From Bifidobacterium phasiani (lineage in GTDB: Bacteria > Actinomycetota > Actinomycetes > Actinomycetales > Bifidobacteriaceae): a stretch of 64,000 nt of DNA. Below are positions 1-11,203 of the stretch, in pieces (the stretch's first letter is position 1; the number at the start of each line of letters is the position of its first letter). The stretch lies in contig NZ_JAHBBD010000010.1 of NCBI RefSeq assembly GCF_019331775.1, positions 26,077-90,076 on the forward strand, given 5' to 3'. The position numbers and the translations under genes are program-made. Below the pieces are notes generated by a model. That model worked only from the letters and a program-made list of their open reading frames with translations. It searched no databases and was not told where the DNA came from.

Positions 1-306
1 GGCCACCGCGCTGTCCCAGTCGCCGAACACCACGTTCGTCAGCAGCACCGCCGCGGCGTCGGCGTCCCACATCAGCCTGAGCACGAGCAGGATCGCCCCG
101 GCGAGCCCCGCCATGAGCAGCACGCGGGCCAGGATCGCCCCGGCCAGGCGGCGGCCCGCACGGTCCGCGTACGGCGCGGGAGGGGCGACGGGCGGCGCGG
201 CCGGGGGCGCGACGGGCGGCGGCGCCTGCGGCCCGGCGGCGCTATCCGTTGTCGTCGATGCGGTATCCCACGCCCCAGACGGTGTGGATGTAACGGGGTC
301 GTTCAA
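1..306 (-). CDS. Sensor histidine kinase, N-terminal part (cut by window edge)
   Basis: Only the N-terminus is visible; the gene runs off the left edge. The frame is open from a TTG at 304-306, preceded by GGAG about 7 bases upstream, and reads a proline/alanine-rich cytoplasmic segment of roughly 60 residues followed by a hydrophobic helix (LLMAGLAGAILLVLRLM). This is the expected start of a membrane sensor kinase, and its place directly after an OmpR-type response regulator supports that. No ATG or GTG occurs in this frame near the regulator's stop, so either translation starts at the TTG, overlapping the regulator by 65 bases, or it starts much later at the GTG at 121-123. No kinase motif is inside the window, so the kinase call is inference from context. 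Confidence 0.55.
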   Translation of the reverse strand, partial: MNDPVTSTPSGAWDTASTTTDSAAGPQAPPPVAPPAAPPVAPPAPYADRAGRRLAGAILARVLLMAGLAGAILLVLRLMWDADAAAVLLTNVVFGDWDSAVA

Positions 307-979
307 CGCTGTCTCCGATCTTGTCGCGCAGGTGGCGGATGTGCACGCTGATGGTGTTGCTGGTCTTCAGGTACGCCTCGTCGCCCCAGATCGCGTGGAA
401 CAGCTCCTCGGCGCTGACGACCTCGCCGCGGCGGCGGCACAGCGTGGCCAGGATCGTGAACTCGCTGGGGGTCAGGTGCACCGGCGCGCCGTCGACGCGG
501 CATTCGTGCGTGCGCGTGTTCACGCTCAGCCCGTTGATCTCGACGACCCCGTCGTCCGGCGGCGGCGCGATCGGCTCGCGGCCCCCGTCGTAGCGGCGGT
601 AGCGGCGCAGCTGCGCGTTGACGCGCGCCACCAGCTCCAGCGGCATGAACGGCTTGGTCACGTAGTCGTCCGCGCCGAAGTTCAGCCCGGCTATGGTGTC
701 GACCTCGCGGTCGCGCGCGGTCAGCATGATCACCGGGAAGCGGTGCGCCGTCCTGATGGCGCGGCAGACCTGGAACCCGTTGACGTCGGGCAGCATGACG
801 TCGAGGATGGCCATGTCGAGGCGGATGCTCGGATCGTCGACGACCTGGAGCGCGGTGCGCGCGTCGTAGCGCACGATGACCTCATGGCCTTCGTTCTCCA
901 GGTACAGGGCGACCAGGTCGGCGATCTCCCGTTCGTCGTCGACCACGAGGATCGTGGCGTGGTCATCGTTCACCGGCAC
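242..979 (-). CDS. OmpR/PhoB-family response regulator
   Basis: A two-domain transcriptional regulator of about 245 residues. The receiver domain has the acidic pair D14-D15, phosphoacceptor D60 (ILDVMLPD), T87 and K109 (VTKPF). A winged-helix DNA-binding domain follows, ending in the typical VWGVGYRI signature. An upstream extension of about 44 Arg/Ala-rich residues is rejected because a GTG at 977-979 has an AGGAG-type ribosome site about 11 bases upstream. It is expected to be phosphorylated by the adjacent sensor kinase, whose start overlaps its 3' end. The overall pattern resembles the VanR group of OmpR regulators, but the signal and regulon cannot be read from the window. Confidence 0.9.
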   Translation of the reverse strand: MPVNDDHATILVVDDEREIADLVALYLENEGHEVIVRYDARTALQVVDDPSIRLDMAILDVMLPDVNGFQVCRAIRTAHRFPVIMLTARDREVDTIAGLNFGADDYVTKPFMPLELVARVNAQLRRYRRYDGGREPIAPPPDDGVVEINGLSVNTRTHECRVDGAPVHLTPSEFTILATLCRRRGEVVSAEELFHAIWGDEAYLKTSNTISVHIRHLRDKIGDSVERPRYIHTVWGVGYRIDDNG

Positions 980-1135
980 GGCCCGTGCGCTCCTTTCCGC
1001 TGATGGCGCCCGGCGACGCGGGCGGGCGCGGCGCGCGGCGCGGCGGCCGCGCCGCCGACGTCGCGCCGTCGGGGCGTTCCGTCCCAGCTTAGAGGCGCCG
1101 TGGCGCCACACGGCGGCGAAACGATGAAGAAATCG

Positions 1136-1750
1136 TTAATATCGGCCCGAGCGGTCGCTTCCGGCCGCCCCCGTCACGGGGGGCATCGCCGCGAGACGGG
1201 CCGACCAGTCGCCGCCGCAGGGCACGAGCGTGACGAGCCGCACGCCGTCGCCGGTCAGCTCGCCGTCGGCCTGCCCGTCGCGGTCCCCGGCGGGCAGGGG
1301 CCGGTCGATGTGGATCTCGAGGCGTTCGGGCGCCAGCGCGGCGGCCATCTGCTCGCCCCATTCCATCAGCACCACGGTGTCCTCGCCCGGGGCCTCCAGC
1401 TCCTCGTCCAGGCCGAGCGATTCGAGCTCGTCGAGCAGGCGGCCTACCGCGTCCTGGCCGGGCGCGTACGCGTGGCCGCCGAGGCGGTAGGCGTCCACAT
1501 GCACCAGGTGCGCGCGCCGGCCGTCCGCGAACCGGCCGTCGAGCTCGCGGGCGATCGTGAACGTCGGCGAGACGATCGGCCCCTCGATGCCCAGGCCGGC
1601 GCCGAATCCCTGGGCGAAGGTGGTCTTGCCGGCGCCGAGCGGCCCCGACAGCAGGATCACGTCGCCGCCGCGCACCAGGCGGGCCAGGTGCTCGCCGAGC
1701 CGGCGCATGTCGCGGGATGCGGGGATCGAGATGGGTGTGTCAGCGGCCAT
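1136..1750 (-). CDS. tsaE: tRNA threonylcarbamoyladenosine synthesis ATPase TsaE
   Basis: A 204-residue P-loop protein of the TsaE (YjeE) family, which works with TsaB and TsaD to transfer the threonylcarbamoyl group to A37 of ANN-decoding tRNAs. Walker A is GPLGAGKTT at about residues 36-44, and the family motif SPTFTIARE follows. The ATG at 1748-1750 has an AGGAGG ribosome site 5 bases upstream, which decides the start over a longer open frame. It lies downstream of holA with an 80-base gap, so co-transcription is plausible. The C-terminal tail beyond the ATPase core is somewhat longer than in E. coli and is not conserved in an obvious way. The tsaB and tsaD genes are not in the window. Confidence 0.93.
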   Translation of the reverse strand: MAADTPISIPASRDMRRLGEHLARLVRGGDVILLSGPLGAGKTTFAQGFGAGLGIEGPIVSPTFTIARELDGRFADGRRAHLVHVDAYRLGGHAYAPGQDAVGRLLDELESLGLDEELEAPGEDTVVLMEWGEQMAAALAPERLEIHIDRPLPAGDRDGQADGELTGDGVRLVTLVPCGGDWSARLAAMPPVTGAAGSDRSGRY

Positions 1751-1830
1751 GCCGCCCTCCTTGTGTCCGTGGTGTCCTGTGCCGCCGCGTTCCGTCTGAG
1801 CGATGCGCGGCGGGCCGCCGTGGCCGCGCC

Positions 1831-2811
1831 TTATTCGGCGCCCTTGCGGCTGATGAGGATGATGCTGCGCTCCAGCGCGTACACCGGGTCGCCGCCGTTG
1901 GTCTTGCTCTGCTCGTCCGCCCACGCCAGGGTCCGGATGCACCGGCTCAGGCCGGCCGAGGTCCATCCGCCGAGCTGGCGGGTCGCGTTCTTGAGCACCC
2001 AGGGGTTCGTCTTGGCCTCGGCCTGCGAGATGACGCCCGATCGCACGGCGGAGGCCTTCGCCAGGGTGCGCAGCTTCATCGCGAGCGCGCCGATCAGGGC
2101 GATCGGCTCGGTGCCCTGTTCGACGGCCGAGCGCATCGCGACGATGGCCTCGGCGGTCCGCCCCTCCATCGCCTTGTCGGCCACGGCGAACCCGGTGACC
2201 TGCGGGTTGGCGGTCAGGTACTGGTTCACGCGGTCCAGGCCGATCGGATCGTCGTCGAAGTCGAAGCACAGCTGCCCGCACATCGCCGCGAGCTCGCCGG
2301 TCCGGTCGCCGAGCACGGCGACCAGCTGCTGGGCGGCCATCGGCTCGACGCGCCGGCCGCGGCGTTCGAACTGCTGCATGACGAAGTTCAGCCTGGCGTC
2401 CGCCTTCTTCAGGTCGGGCACGTCCTGGCGGCGGGCGCCTGCCCTGAGCAGCTGGTCGACGACGCGCTTGCCCTTGACGCCGCCCTCGTGCTGGGCGATG
2501 ACGACGGCTCCGGCGGCCGCGGGGTCCTTGCCCGCCTGGCGGCAGTACGCGACCATCGCCTCGGCGAGCTTCTCGTCGGCGTTCTGCAGGTTGGACACGA
2601 CGACGATGGCCGCGTCGCTGAGCAGGGACGGGCTGACGGCCTCGTCGAAGGCGTAGCGGTCCGCGTCGGTGGCGTCGAGCTCCACGGTCTCGGCGTCCGG
2701 CCGGCGCCGTTCCGCGGCGTCGCGCAGGTCGCGCACGGTCTGCGCGTTGAGGTAGGCGTCGCCGCCGAAGACGATGTGGAACGGCGCGTCGGCCGATGGG
2801 CGTTGTGGCAT
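1831..2811 (-). CDS. holA: DNA polymerase III delta subunit HolA
   Basis: About 326 residues matching the delta subunit of the clamp loader, which opens the beta sliding clamp during replication. The N-terminal region (IVFGGDAYLN) and the C-terminal helical collar (GWTSAGLSRCIRTLAWADEQ) fit the family and length. The ATG at 2809-2811 (MPQRPSAD) is chosen because a weak AAGAGA ribosome site lies before it; an alternative start 30 bases upstream has none. The gene sits downstream of comEC, a linkage common in Gram-positive genomes, and upstream of tsaE. Confidence 0.9.
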   Translation of the reverse strand: MPQRPSADAPFHIVFGGDAYLNAQTVRDLRDAAERRRPDAETVELDATDADRYAFDEAVSPSLLSDAAIVVVSNLQNADEKLAEAMVAYCRQAGKDPAAAGAVVIAQHEGGVKGKRVVDQLLRAGARRQDVPDLKKADARLNFVMQQFERRGRRVEPMAAQQLVAVLGDRTGELAAMCGQLCFDFDDDPIGLDRVNQYLTANPQVTGFAVADKAMEGRTAEAIVAMRSAVEQGTEPIALIGALAMKLRTLAKASAVRSGVISQAEAKTNPWVLKNATRQLGGWTSAGLSRCIRTLAWADEQSKTNGGDPVYALERSIILISRKGAE

Positions 2812-2963
2812 ACTGTTCAATCTCTTAGCATCGCTGGACAAACCGGCCGACGGCGAACGCCGGGCATGACGGCGCCGGCTCTACGGCGCCCCGGCGTCGG
2901 CGCGCCCGACGGCGTGCGTCGGCGCATCCGGTGACGGGCGCCGGCCACGGCGTCCGCCGGTCG

Positions 2964-5042
2964 TCATCGCGGCCCGTCCCGTCCGCCGCCGTCGCCCGGC
3001 GCGCCGCGGCCGGGACCCGCCCATGACCCGAAGGCGTCCGGGGTCTGCCGCCACCACAGCGCCGCGCGTGCGCGCCATCCGTCCCAGCGGCGCCACCGTT
3101 CGCCGACCGGTGCGACGGGCGTGCCGCCGGACTCCGCCGGATCGAGGGGGTCGACGGGGTCGGCGGGGCGGACCAGCAGGCGCGCCCCCGCCGCGACCGC
3201 GACGCATGCGCACGCCTCGACGGCCAGGACGAGCATCGCCCCGGGCACGCCGTCCGCCCAGGGCAGCGTCGCATGACCGTCGTCGGCCAGCCAGGCCGCG
3301 CACCGGTCCATGACGTGCGTGCCGCAGCCGGCCAGCCATGCCAGCGCGGCCCCGAGCTCGACGCTGAGCGGACTGGCCAGCAGCGCGGCCAGCCCAGCCA
3401 GCGTGGACAGGCCGACGACCGGCGCGACGACGAGGTTCGCGGGCACGGACATCAGCGGTATCCGCGGGTCCATCAGCACCTGCACCGGCAGGGTGCACAG
3501 CTGGGCCGACACGCTCACGCCCACGGCCTCGGCCACGGCGCGGGGCAGCGCACGCCCCAGCATGCCGCCGATCGCCGGCCCGAACGCCGTGATGCCGAAC
3601 ACGGCGGCGCACGACAGCGCGAAGCCGAAGCTGCGCGACATCGCCGGGCGTACGGCCAGCACGACGACGACCGTCCAGCACAGCGCGCTCATGGCCTGCG
3701 GGCGCCGGCCGACCGCGCGGGCCGCGATGCCGAACAGCCCCATGACCACGGAGCGCAGCACGGAGTCCGACGGGTACACGAGCGCGGCCAGCGCCGCGTA
3801 TCCGAGCGCCGTGGCGGCCGCGACGACGCCGCGCGGGGCCAGCGCCCACGCGCACAGGCGCCGGATCAGCGCGGCCGCCAGCGCGAAGTGCCCTCCCGAG
3901 ACGGCCATCAGGTGCATGATGCCGGATTGCCGGAAGCGCCGCTCCAGCTGCGCGCCATAGGCCGCGTCCACCGCCACGGCGGATCCGTCTCGCATGGCGA
4001 CGTGGTCCTGGCCGAGCACGCCGAGCGTCAGGCCGGGCACCAGCGCGCGCCCCTGGTCCGACAGCCCGGAGCACGCCTCGAAGAACGCCGCGTGCATCGC
4101 CGCCACCGTGCGCGCCGCCGGCCCCGGCTCCCGGATGATGCGCGGCGGCGCATCGCCGATGACAAGCCAGACGCCGCCATCGTCGAACGCCGAGGTTCGC
4201 AGCGTGCCGGATGCGCGCATCGTCGCGCCGCGGACCAGCGCCGGGCATGCCGCGCCGTCCGCGAGCACGCGCACCGATGCCGTCGACGGCAGCGTCGCGC
4301 CGTCGGCGTCCAGTGCCAGCATCCGCGCCTCGGCCTGGCAGTCCGAGCCGCGGACGGCCGAAGCGACGACCGGGTCGGCCACGCGGAGGGTCGCGTCGAC
4401 CGTCGCCGGTCCGTCACGCGCGTGCACGGCGGCCGGGTCGCGCCACGCCGCAGCATCGGCGCACCATGCGGCCGTGCCGGCCATCAGCGCGGCGCATATC
4501 GGCACCGTCAGCGTCGAGGCCGCGACGGCGAGAACACGGGCGCGCCCGCACGCGGACGCCGGGTCGCGTCTGCGGCGCATCAGCGCCGTCATCGCCGTCA
4601 CCGCCGCCATCGCCACGGCCATGCCGACGACGAGCGCCAGCGCGGTCGCGACCGGCGGCATCGAAGCCGTCACACCGCCGACGGTCGCGATTGTGTCCGC
4701 GGGGACGGCCGAGCCCATGGATGCCGCCGCATTTACGGCCGTCGTCGCGCCATCGGTGCGCGCAATGGTGTCCGCGGGGACGGCCGGGCTCGCAGGTACC
4801 ACCGTGCCTGTGGCCGCCATCGCATCCGTGGGAGCCGCCGTATTCGAGAACGCCGCCGCATCCGCGGCCGCCATGCCCGTCGGCGCCGCAGCCGCGGCCG
4901 GCCCGTCCGGCGTCCGTGCCGCGCGGCCGCCGTTCATCATCAGGTCGAACATGCGGTGCGCCGCCAGACTCGCCGCCCAGGCCGCCGCGGCGGCGGCCAG
5001 CATGCGGCGGTCGCGGCCGCCGCACTCCCCCGTCATGATCAT
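2964..5042 (-). CDS. comEC: ComEC/Rec2-type competence membrane channel without a hydrolase domain
   Basis: A 692-residue polytopic membrane protein. An N-terminal Ala-rich hydrophobic region is followed by an extracellular DUF4131-like segment (residues ~200-310) and the competence core with the signature SGIMHLMAVSGGHFALAAALIRRL and multiple membrane helices. ComEC forms the inner-membrane channel for single-stranded DNA during natural transformation. The C-terminal metallo-beta-lactamase-like domain found in many ComEC proteins is absent: the protein ends soon after the last helices in a Gly/Pro/Arg-rich tail. It overlaps comEA by an ATGA stop-start, so the two are translationally coupled. 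Whether the organism is transformable is unknown. Confidence 0.9.
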   Translation of the reverse strand: MIMTGECGGRDRRMLAAAAAAWAASLAAHRMFDLMMNGGRAARTPDGPAAAAAPTGMAAADAAAFSNTAAPTDAMAATGTVVPASPAVPADTIARTDGATTAVNAAASMGSAVPADTIATVGGVTASMPPVATALALVVGMAVAMAAVTAMTALMRRRRDPASACGRARVLAVAASTLTVPICAALMAGTAAWCADAAAWRDPAAVHARDGPATVDATLRVADPVVASAVRGSDCQAEARMLALDADGATLPSTASVRVLADGAACPALVRGATMRASGTLRTSAFDDGGVWLVIGDAPPRIIREPGPAARTVAAMHAAFFEACSGLSDQGRALVPGLTLGVLGQDHVAMRDGSAVAVDAAYGAQLERRFRQSGIMHLMAVSGGHFALAAALIRRLCAWALAPRGVVAAATALGYAALAALVYPSDSVLRSVVMGLFGIAARAVGRRPQAMSALCWTVVVVLAVRPAMSRSFGFALSCAAVFGITAFGPAIGGMLGRALPRAVAEAVGVSVSAQLCTLPVQVLMDPRIPLMSVPANLVVAPVVGLSTLAGLAALLASPLSVELGAALAWLAGCGTHVMDRCAAWLADDGHATLPWADGVPGAMLVLAVEACACVAVAAGARLLVRPADPVDPLDPAESGGTPVAPVGERWRRWDGWRARAALWWRQTPDAFGSWAGPGRGAPGDGGGRDGPR

Positions 5043-6043
5043 CGCACCACCACCTGCGGCCGCATGCGCTCCAGCGTCTTGGGGCCGATGCCGCTGACGT
5101 CGAGCAGCTGGTCGACCGAGGTGAAGCGGCCGATCGCCGCGCGATGCTCGATGATGCGGCCGGCGATCACGGGGCCGACCCCGGTGATGGCGTCCAGCTC
5201 GGCCAGGCCGGCCGTGTTCAGGTCGATCGGCGCCGTCGCCGTCCGCCCGGCCGCGGCATCCGCCCCGACGGCTCCCTGGGCCGGCGAATCGCCGCCGGCG
5301 TTCCCGTCCGCCGACGGTTCCCCGCCCGGCGGCGCGTCCTGCGTCGCGGGCGTGCCGCTCCCCTCCGGCGGCGTCGATGCGGCGCCGGCATCCGCCGCTT
5401 CACCGGCATCCTCGCCTCCACCGGGCCCCGACATATCGCCATCCGCGGCGTCGGCATCCACCTGGTCCCGAGACTCCCCCGCCCCGGAGCCTGCCGTCGA
5501 CAAGGCCGACGCCCCATCCAGCGCCGCGTAGTTCAGCGACTGCTGCACGAGCATGGTCAGGCTGGCGCACAGCGCGCAGGCCAGCAGCAGCACGGCGGCC
5601 AGCGCATGCACCGGGCGGAACGACCAGCGCGGCACCCGACGCCGCGACGCCGCGGCCATGGCTCCGCCGGCCGTAGCGCCGGCCCCGGCCATGGCTTGAG
5701 CCGTGGCCGGGGCCTCGGCATCGCCGCCGCGCACCCCGGACAGCGACCGCGCCGTGGCCCGGCGCGCGGCGCCGCGCCCGCTCCCGCCCGGATGCGCCGT
5801 CGCGCCGTTCGCCCGCACCGCGGCGACGGCCCGCATCCCGTCATCCGGCCGCGCTCCAGCACCAAGCCGCGCCTCGTCGCCGAGCCGCGCACCGCCACCA
5901 AACCGCGCCCCGACGGCGGGGCGTGCGCCCCCGCCACGAAGCGCGCCGCCCGGGCGCGTCCCATACACCGCGGCGCCACGCCGCCCCAACGCCAGCGCGT
6001 GCAGCCGCCGTTCGGCCGCACCGCCCTCCGATCGTCCGTTCAT
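5039..6043 (-). CDS. comEA: ComEA-like helix-hairpin-helix DNA-binding protein
   Basis: About 334 residues. An Arg/Ala/Gly-rich cytoplasmic N-terminus precedes one membrane helix (HALAAVLLLACALCASLTML), then a long acidic, Gly/Ala/Pro-rich linker, and a C-terminal double helix-hairpin-helix domain (IDLNTAGLAELDAITGVGP, and SGIGPKTLERMRP at the end). ComEA binds incoming double-stranded DNA outside the membrane and passes it to ComEC. The ATG at 6041-6043 is preferred over one 18 bases upstream because only it has an AGGGTGG ribosome site. The low-complexity linker is long compared with classical ComEA and probably spans the cell wall. Confidence 0.9.
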   Translation of the reverse strand: MNGRSEGGAAERRLHALALGRRGAAVYGTRPGGALRGGGARPAVGARFGGGARLGDEARLGAGARPDDGMRAVAAVRANGATAHPGGSGRGAARRATARSLSGVRGGDAEAPATAQAMAGAGATAGGAMAAASRRRVPRWSFRPVHALAAVLLLACALCASLTMLVQQSLNYAALDGASALSTAGSGAGESRDQVDADAADGDMSGPGGGEDAGEAADAGAASTPPEGSGTPATQDAPPGGEPSADGNAGGDSPAQGAVGADAAAGRTATAPIDLNTAGLAELDAITGVGPVIAGRIIEHRAAIGRFTSVDQLLDVSGIGPKTLERMRPQVVVR

Positions 6044-6112
6044 GCCACCACCCTGCGGCATGCCGGCATCCGGCGTCCAGCCGGGCGGGGCATTGTGGTC
6101 GAACGATGCCGG

Positions 6113-6121
6113 TTATCCACA
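6113..6121. promoter_or_regulatory. Perfect DnaA-box sequence TTATCCACA
   Basis: A single consensus DnaA box lies between leuS and comEA, in the probable promoter region of comEA. No cluster of boxes is visible nearby, so this is not an origin. It could be a regulatory DnaA site or chance. Confidence 0.35.
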
Positions 6122-6161
6122 ATGCAGGCGTGTCGCGCCATGCGGCGGGACGCCTGCGACG

Positions 6162-6203
6162 GCGAAGCGCCGCGCCCCCGGATCGGGGTGCGCGGCGCTT
6201 CGC
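6162..6203 (-). terminator. GC-rich hairpin after leuS
   Basis: Arms at 6162-6175 and 6190-6203 (GCGAAGCGCCGCGC and its complement) are perfect over 14 base pairs with a 14-base loop. The hairpin starts about 20 bases past the leuS stop and precedes comEA, so it probably ends leuS transcription. There is no clear T-run. Confidence 0.65.
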
Positions 6204-6224
6204 GGACGAGACGGCGGTGCCGGT

Positions 6225-9188
<2,964 letters not shown>

Positions 9189-9229
9189 AGACAAGGATTA
9201 TTGCCACGCAACTGGACACTCGGGCCGTC

Positions 9230-10096
9230 TCATCCGTCCGACGGGACGTCGCGCATCGGCGCCGGCGCCTCGCCGGGGTCGTAGCCGGTCCCGGCGCGCA
9301 GCTCGGCGGCGCAGGCGTCCCAGGTGCCGTCGGCGACCATGGCCCGCAACGCCAGGGCGATGCGGTCGGCGAGTTCGTCGTCGCCGCCGCGCACCGCGAC
9401 GCCGCGCCACGAGTCGGCGTAGGGCCGTCCGAGCGTGACGAGATAGCCCTCGCCGTGCTCGGCGGCGAACCCCGCCAGCACGGCGCCGTCGGCCGCGACC
9501 GCGTCGGCCTCGCCGATCATCAGCGCGGTGACGCACTGCGCGACGCTGTCTCGCTCCTGGATGGCCACGCCGGGCGCCGCCTCGCGCAGCGCCGTCGCCG
9601 CGGCGGCGCCGCGCGAGGTGCAGGCGACGCGCCCGTCCATCGACGACGCCGAGGCGATGTCGCCGGACTCGTCGCCGCGGATCAGCAGGTCGAGGCCGCC
9701 GGACAGGTAGGCGCCCGCGATCTCGACGTCGTCGGAGGCGGCGTCGGTGCCGTCGCCGACGGCGGCATAGCCCACCATGACGTCGACGACGCCCTCGTTG
9801 ACGGCCCGGTCGCGCTCCGCCGCGTCGACCGGCACGTAGACGATCTGCTTGCGGGCGTACCCCAGGTCGCGGGCGATGTATTCGGCCACGTCGATGTCGA
9901 AGCCCTCGTACCCCTCGCCGCGCAGCACGGCGAGGCCCGGCTGGCCGCCCGGCACGCCGACGGTGAGCGCCGGGCCGACGGGCAGCTCGACGGCCGCCGT
10001 GCCGTCGGTCGCGCAGCCGGCCGCGGACGCCACGACGACGGCGCACAGCGCGGCCGCGGCGGTCCGGCGCGACGCCCGCATCGCGATCCCGGTCAT
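9230..10096 (-). CDS. Family 3 extracellular solute-binding lipoprotein (amino-acid type)
   Basis: About 288 residues with a signal peptide ending in a lipobox (VVASAAGC), so it should be lipid-anchored outside the membrane. The mature part has the SBP family 3 pattern: GYEGFDIDVAEYIARDLGY near the N-terminus, then the two-lobed periplasmic-binding fold. Members of this family bind polar amino acids or related ligands. No ABC permease or ATPase is adjacent, so it is an orphan binding protein or serves a transporter elsewhere. Its ATG overlaps the corA stop (ATGA), which implies coupled translation with the magnesium transporter, an unusual pairing. Confidence 0.85.
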   Translation of the reverse strand: MTGIAMRASRRTAAAALCAVVVASAAGCATDGTAAVELPVGPALTVGVPGGQPGLAVLRGEGYEGFDIDVAEYIARDLGYARKQIVYVPVDAAERDRAVNEGVVDVMVGYAAVGDGTDAASDDVEIAGAYLSGGLDLLIRGDESGDIASASSMDGRVACTSRGAAAATALREAAPGVAIQERDSVAQCVTALMIGEADAVAADGAVLAGFAAEHGEGYLVTLGRPYADSWRGVAVRGGDDELADRIALALRAMVADGTWDACAAELRAGTGYDPGEAPAPMRDVPSDG

Positions 10097-11043
10097 TTGA
10101 ACATCTTCGAACGGGTCAGGAACCACGTCACCAGCACGGCGAGCGCGATGGAGATCACCACGACGATGATGAAGCCCCACGGCTTGTCGGTCAGCGGCAT
10201 GCCCATCATGCTGCCGTCGAAGTTCATGCCGTACATCGAGAAGATCAGGGTCGGGATCGACAGCGAGATCGAGATGATCGTGAAGATGCGCATCACGTTG
10301 TTCAGGTTGTTCGACACGATCGAGGCGAAGGCGTCGGTCATGTTCGCCAGAACGCCGCTGTAGATGTTCGCCATCTCGATGGCCTGCTTGTTCTCGGTGA
10401 TGACGTCCTCGAGCAGGTCCTCGTCCTCCGGGTACTGCTTGATGCGGGCGAGCGTGGTGAGCTTCTCCATCACGATCTCGTTCGATTTGAGCGAGGTGGT
10501 GAAGTAGACCAAGGTCTTGCTCAGCTCGAGCAGCATCAGGATCTCCTTGTTCTGCATCGAGTGGCGCAGCTTGAGTTCGAGCTTGTCGCTCTCGCGGTCG
10601 ATGATGCGCAGGTAGCGCAGGTACATCGTGGCGTTGCGGTACAGGATCTGCAGGATGAAGCGGGTCTTCATGTACGTGTTGAACCCGCGGATCGTGCCCT
10701 CCATGAACGGGTGGAGCACCGGGGTGTCCTGCATGCACACGGTGATGATCATGTTCTGGGTCACGATGATCGACAACGGGATCGTCTCGTACCAGTCGCG
10801 CCCGCCGCGCTCCTCGACGGTCGGGATGTCGACGATGATCATCGTGTAGTCGTCCTCGACGTCCACTCGCGAGCGCTCCTCGTCATCCAGCGGGGCGCGC
10901 AGGTCGGCCAGGTCGATGCCGGTCTCCTGGGCGACGGTGGCGAGCTCCACGTCGGTCGGCTCGGACAGGCATAGCCACGACCCGTTCTCCGGTTTACTGA
11001 TCTGCTCCACCTGTCCGTTGATGGTGTTGAACATCCTCAACAT
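10093..11043 (-). CDS. corA: CorA-family Mg2+/Co2+ transporter
   Basis: A 316-residue CorA protein: a soluble funnel domain, a long helix (residues ~190-250), and two C-terminal membrane helices with the diagnostic YGMNF motif at the end of the first. The basic tail SKMFK is typical. It forms a pentameric cation channel. The ATG at 11041-11043 has an AGGTGAG ribosome site, which excludes a longer Arg-rich reading. Its stop overlaps the start of the downstream lipoprotein gene. Confidence 0.95.
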   Translation of the reverse strand: MLRMFNTINGQVEQISKPENGSWLCLSEPTDVELATVAQETGIDLADLRAPLDDEERSRVDVEDDYTMIIVDIPTVEERGGRDWYETIPLSIIVTQNMIITVCMQDTPVLHPFMEGTIRGFNTYMKTRFILQILYRNATMYLRYLRIIDRESDKLELKLRHSMQNKEILMLLELSKTLVYFTTSLKSNEIVMEKLTTLARIKQYPEDEDLLEDVITENKQAIEMANIYSGVLANMTDAFASIVSNNLNNVMRIFTIISISLSIPTLIFSMYGMNFDGSMMGMPLTDKPWGFIIVVVISIALAVLVTWFLTRSKMFK

Positions 11044-11203
11044 GGCTCTCACCTGCCTTCCGTGCCGTATGTCGGTCCTTCGCCGCGCGGGTCGGCGCGC
11101 GGCGGCCGTCCGCCGGACGGCCCTCTCAAGGATAGACCCTGTCCCCCGACGTCGCGGCGCGGCGACGGCGATGTTCAACCGTTGTTCACGCCGCCGGCGA
11201 ACG

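Noticed and set aside
113..1003. A plus-strand frame opposite the response regulator
   Set aside because: Antisense to a well-supported regulator gene; no recognisable content.
2881..4248. A 455-codon minus-strand frame within comEC
   Set aside because: Arg/Gly/Ala-rich shadow of comEC in another frame.
3273..5531. A long Arg/His-rich plus-strand frame opposite comEC and comEA
   Set aside because: Composition is typical of an antisense frame, and the opposite strand has clear competence domains.
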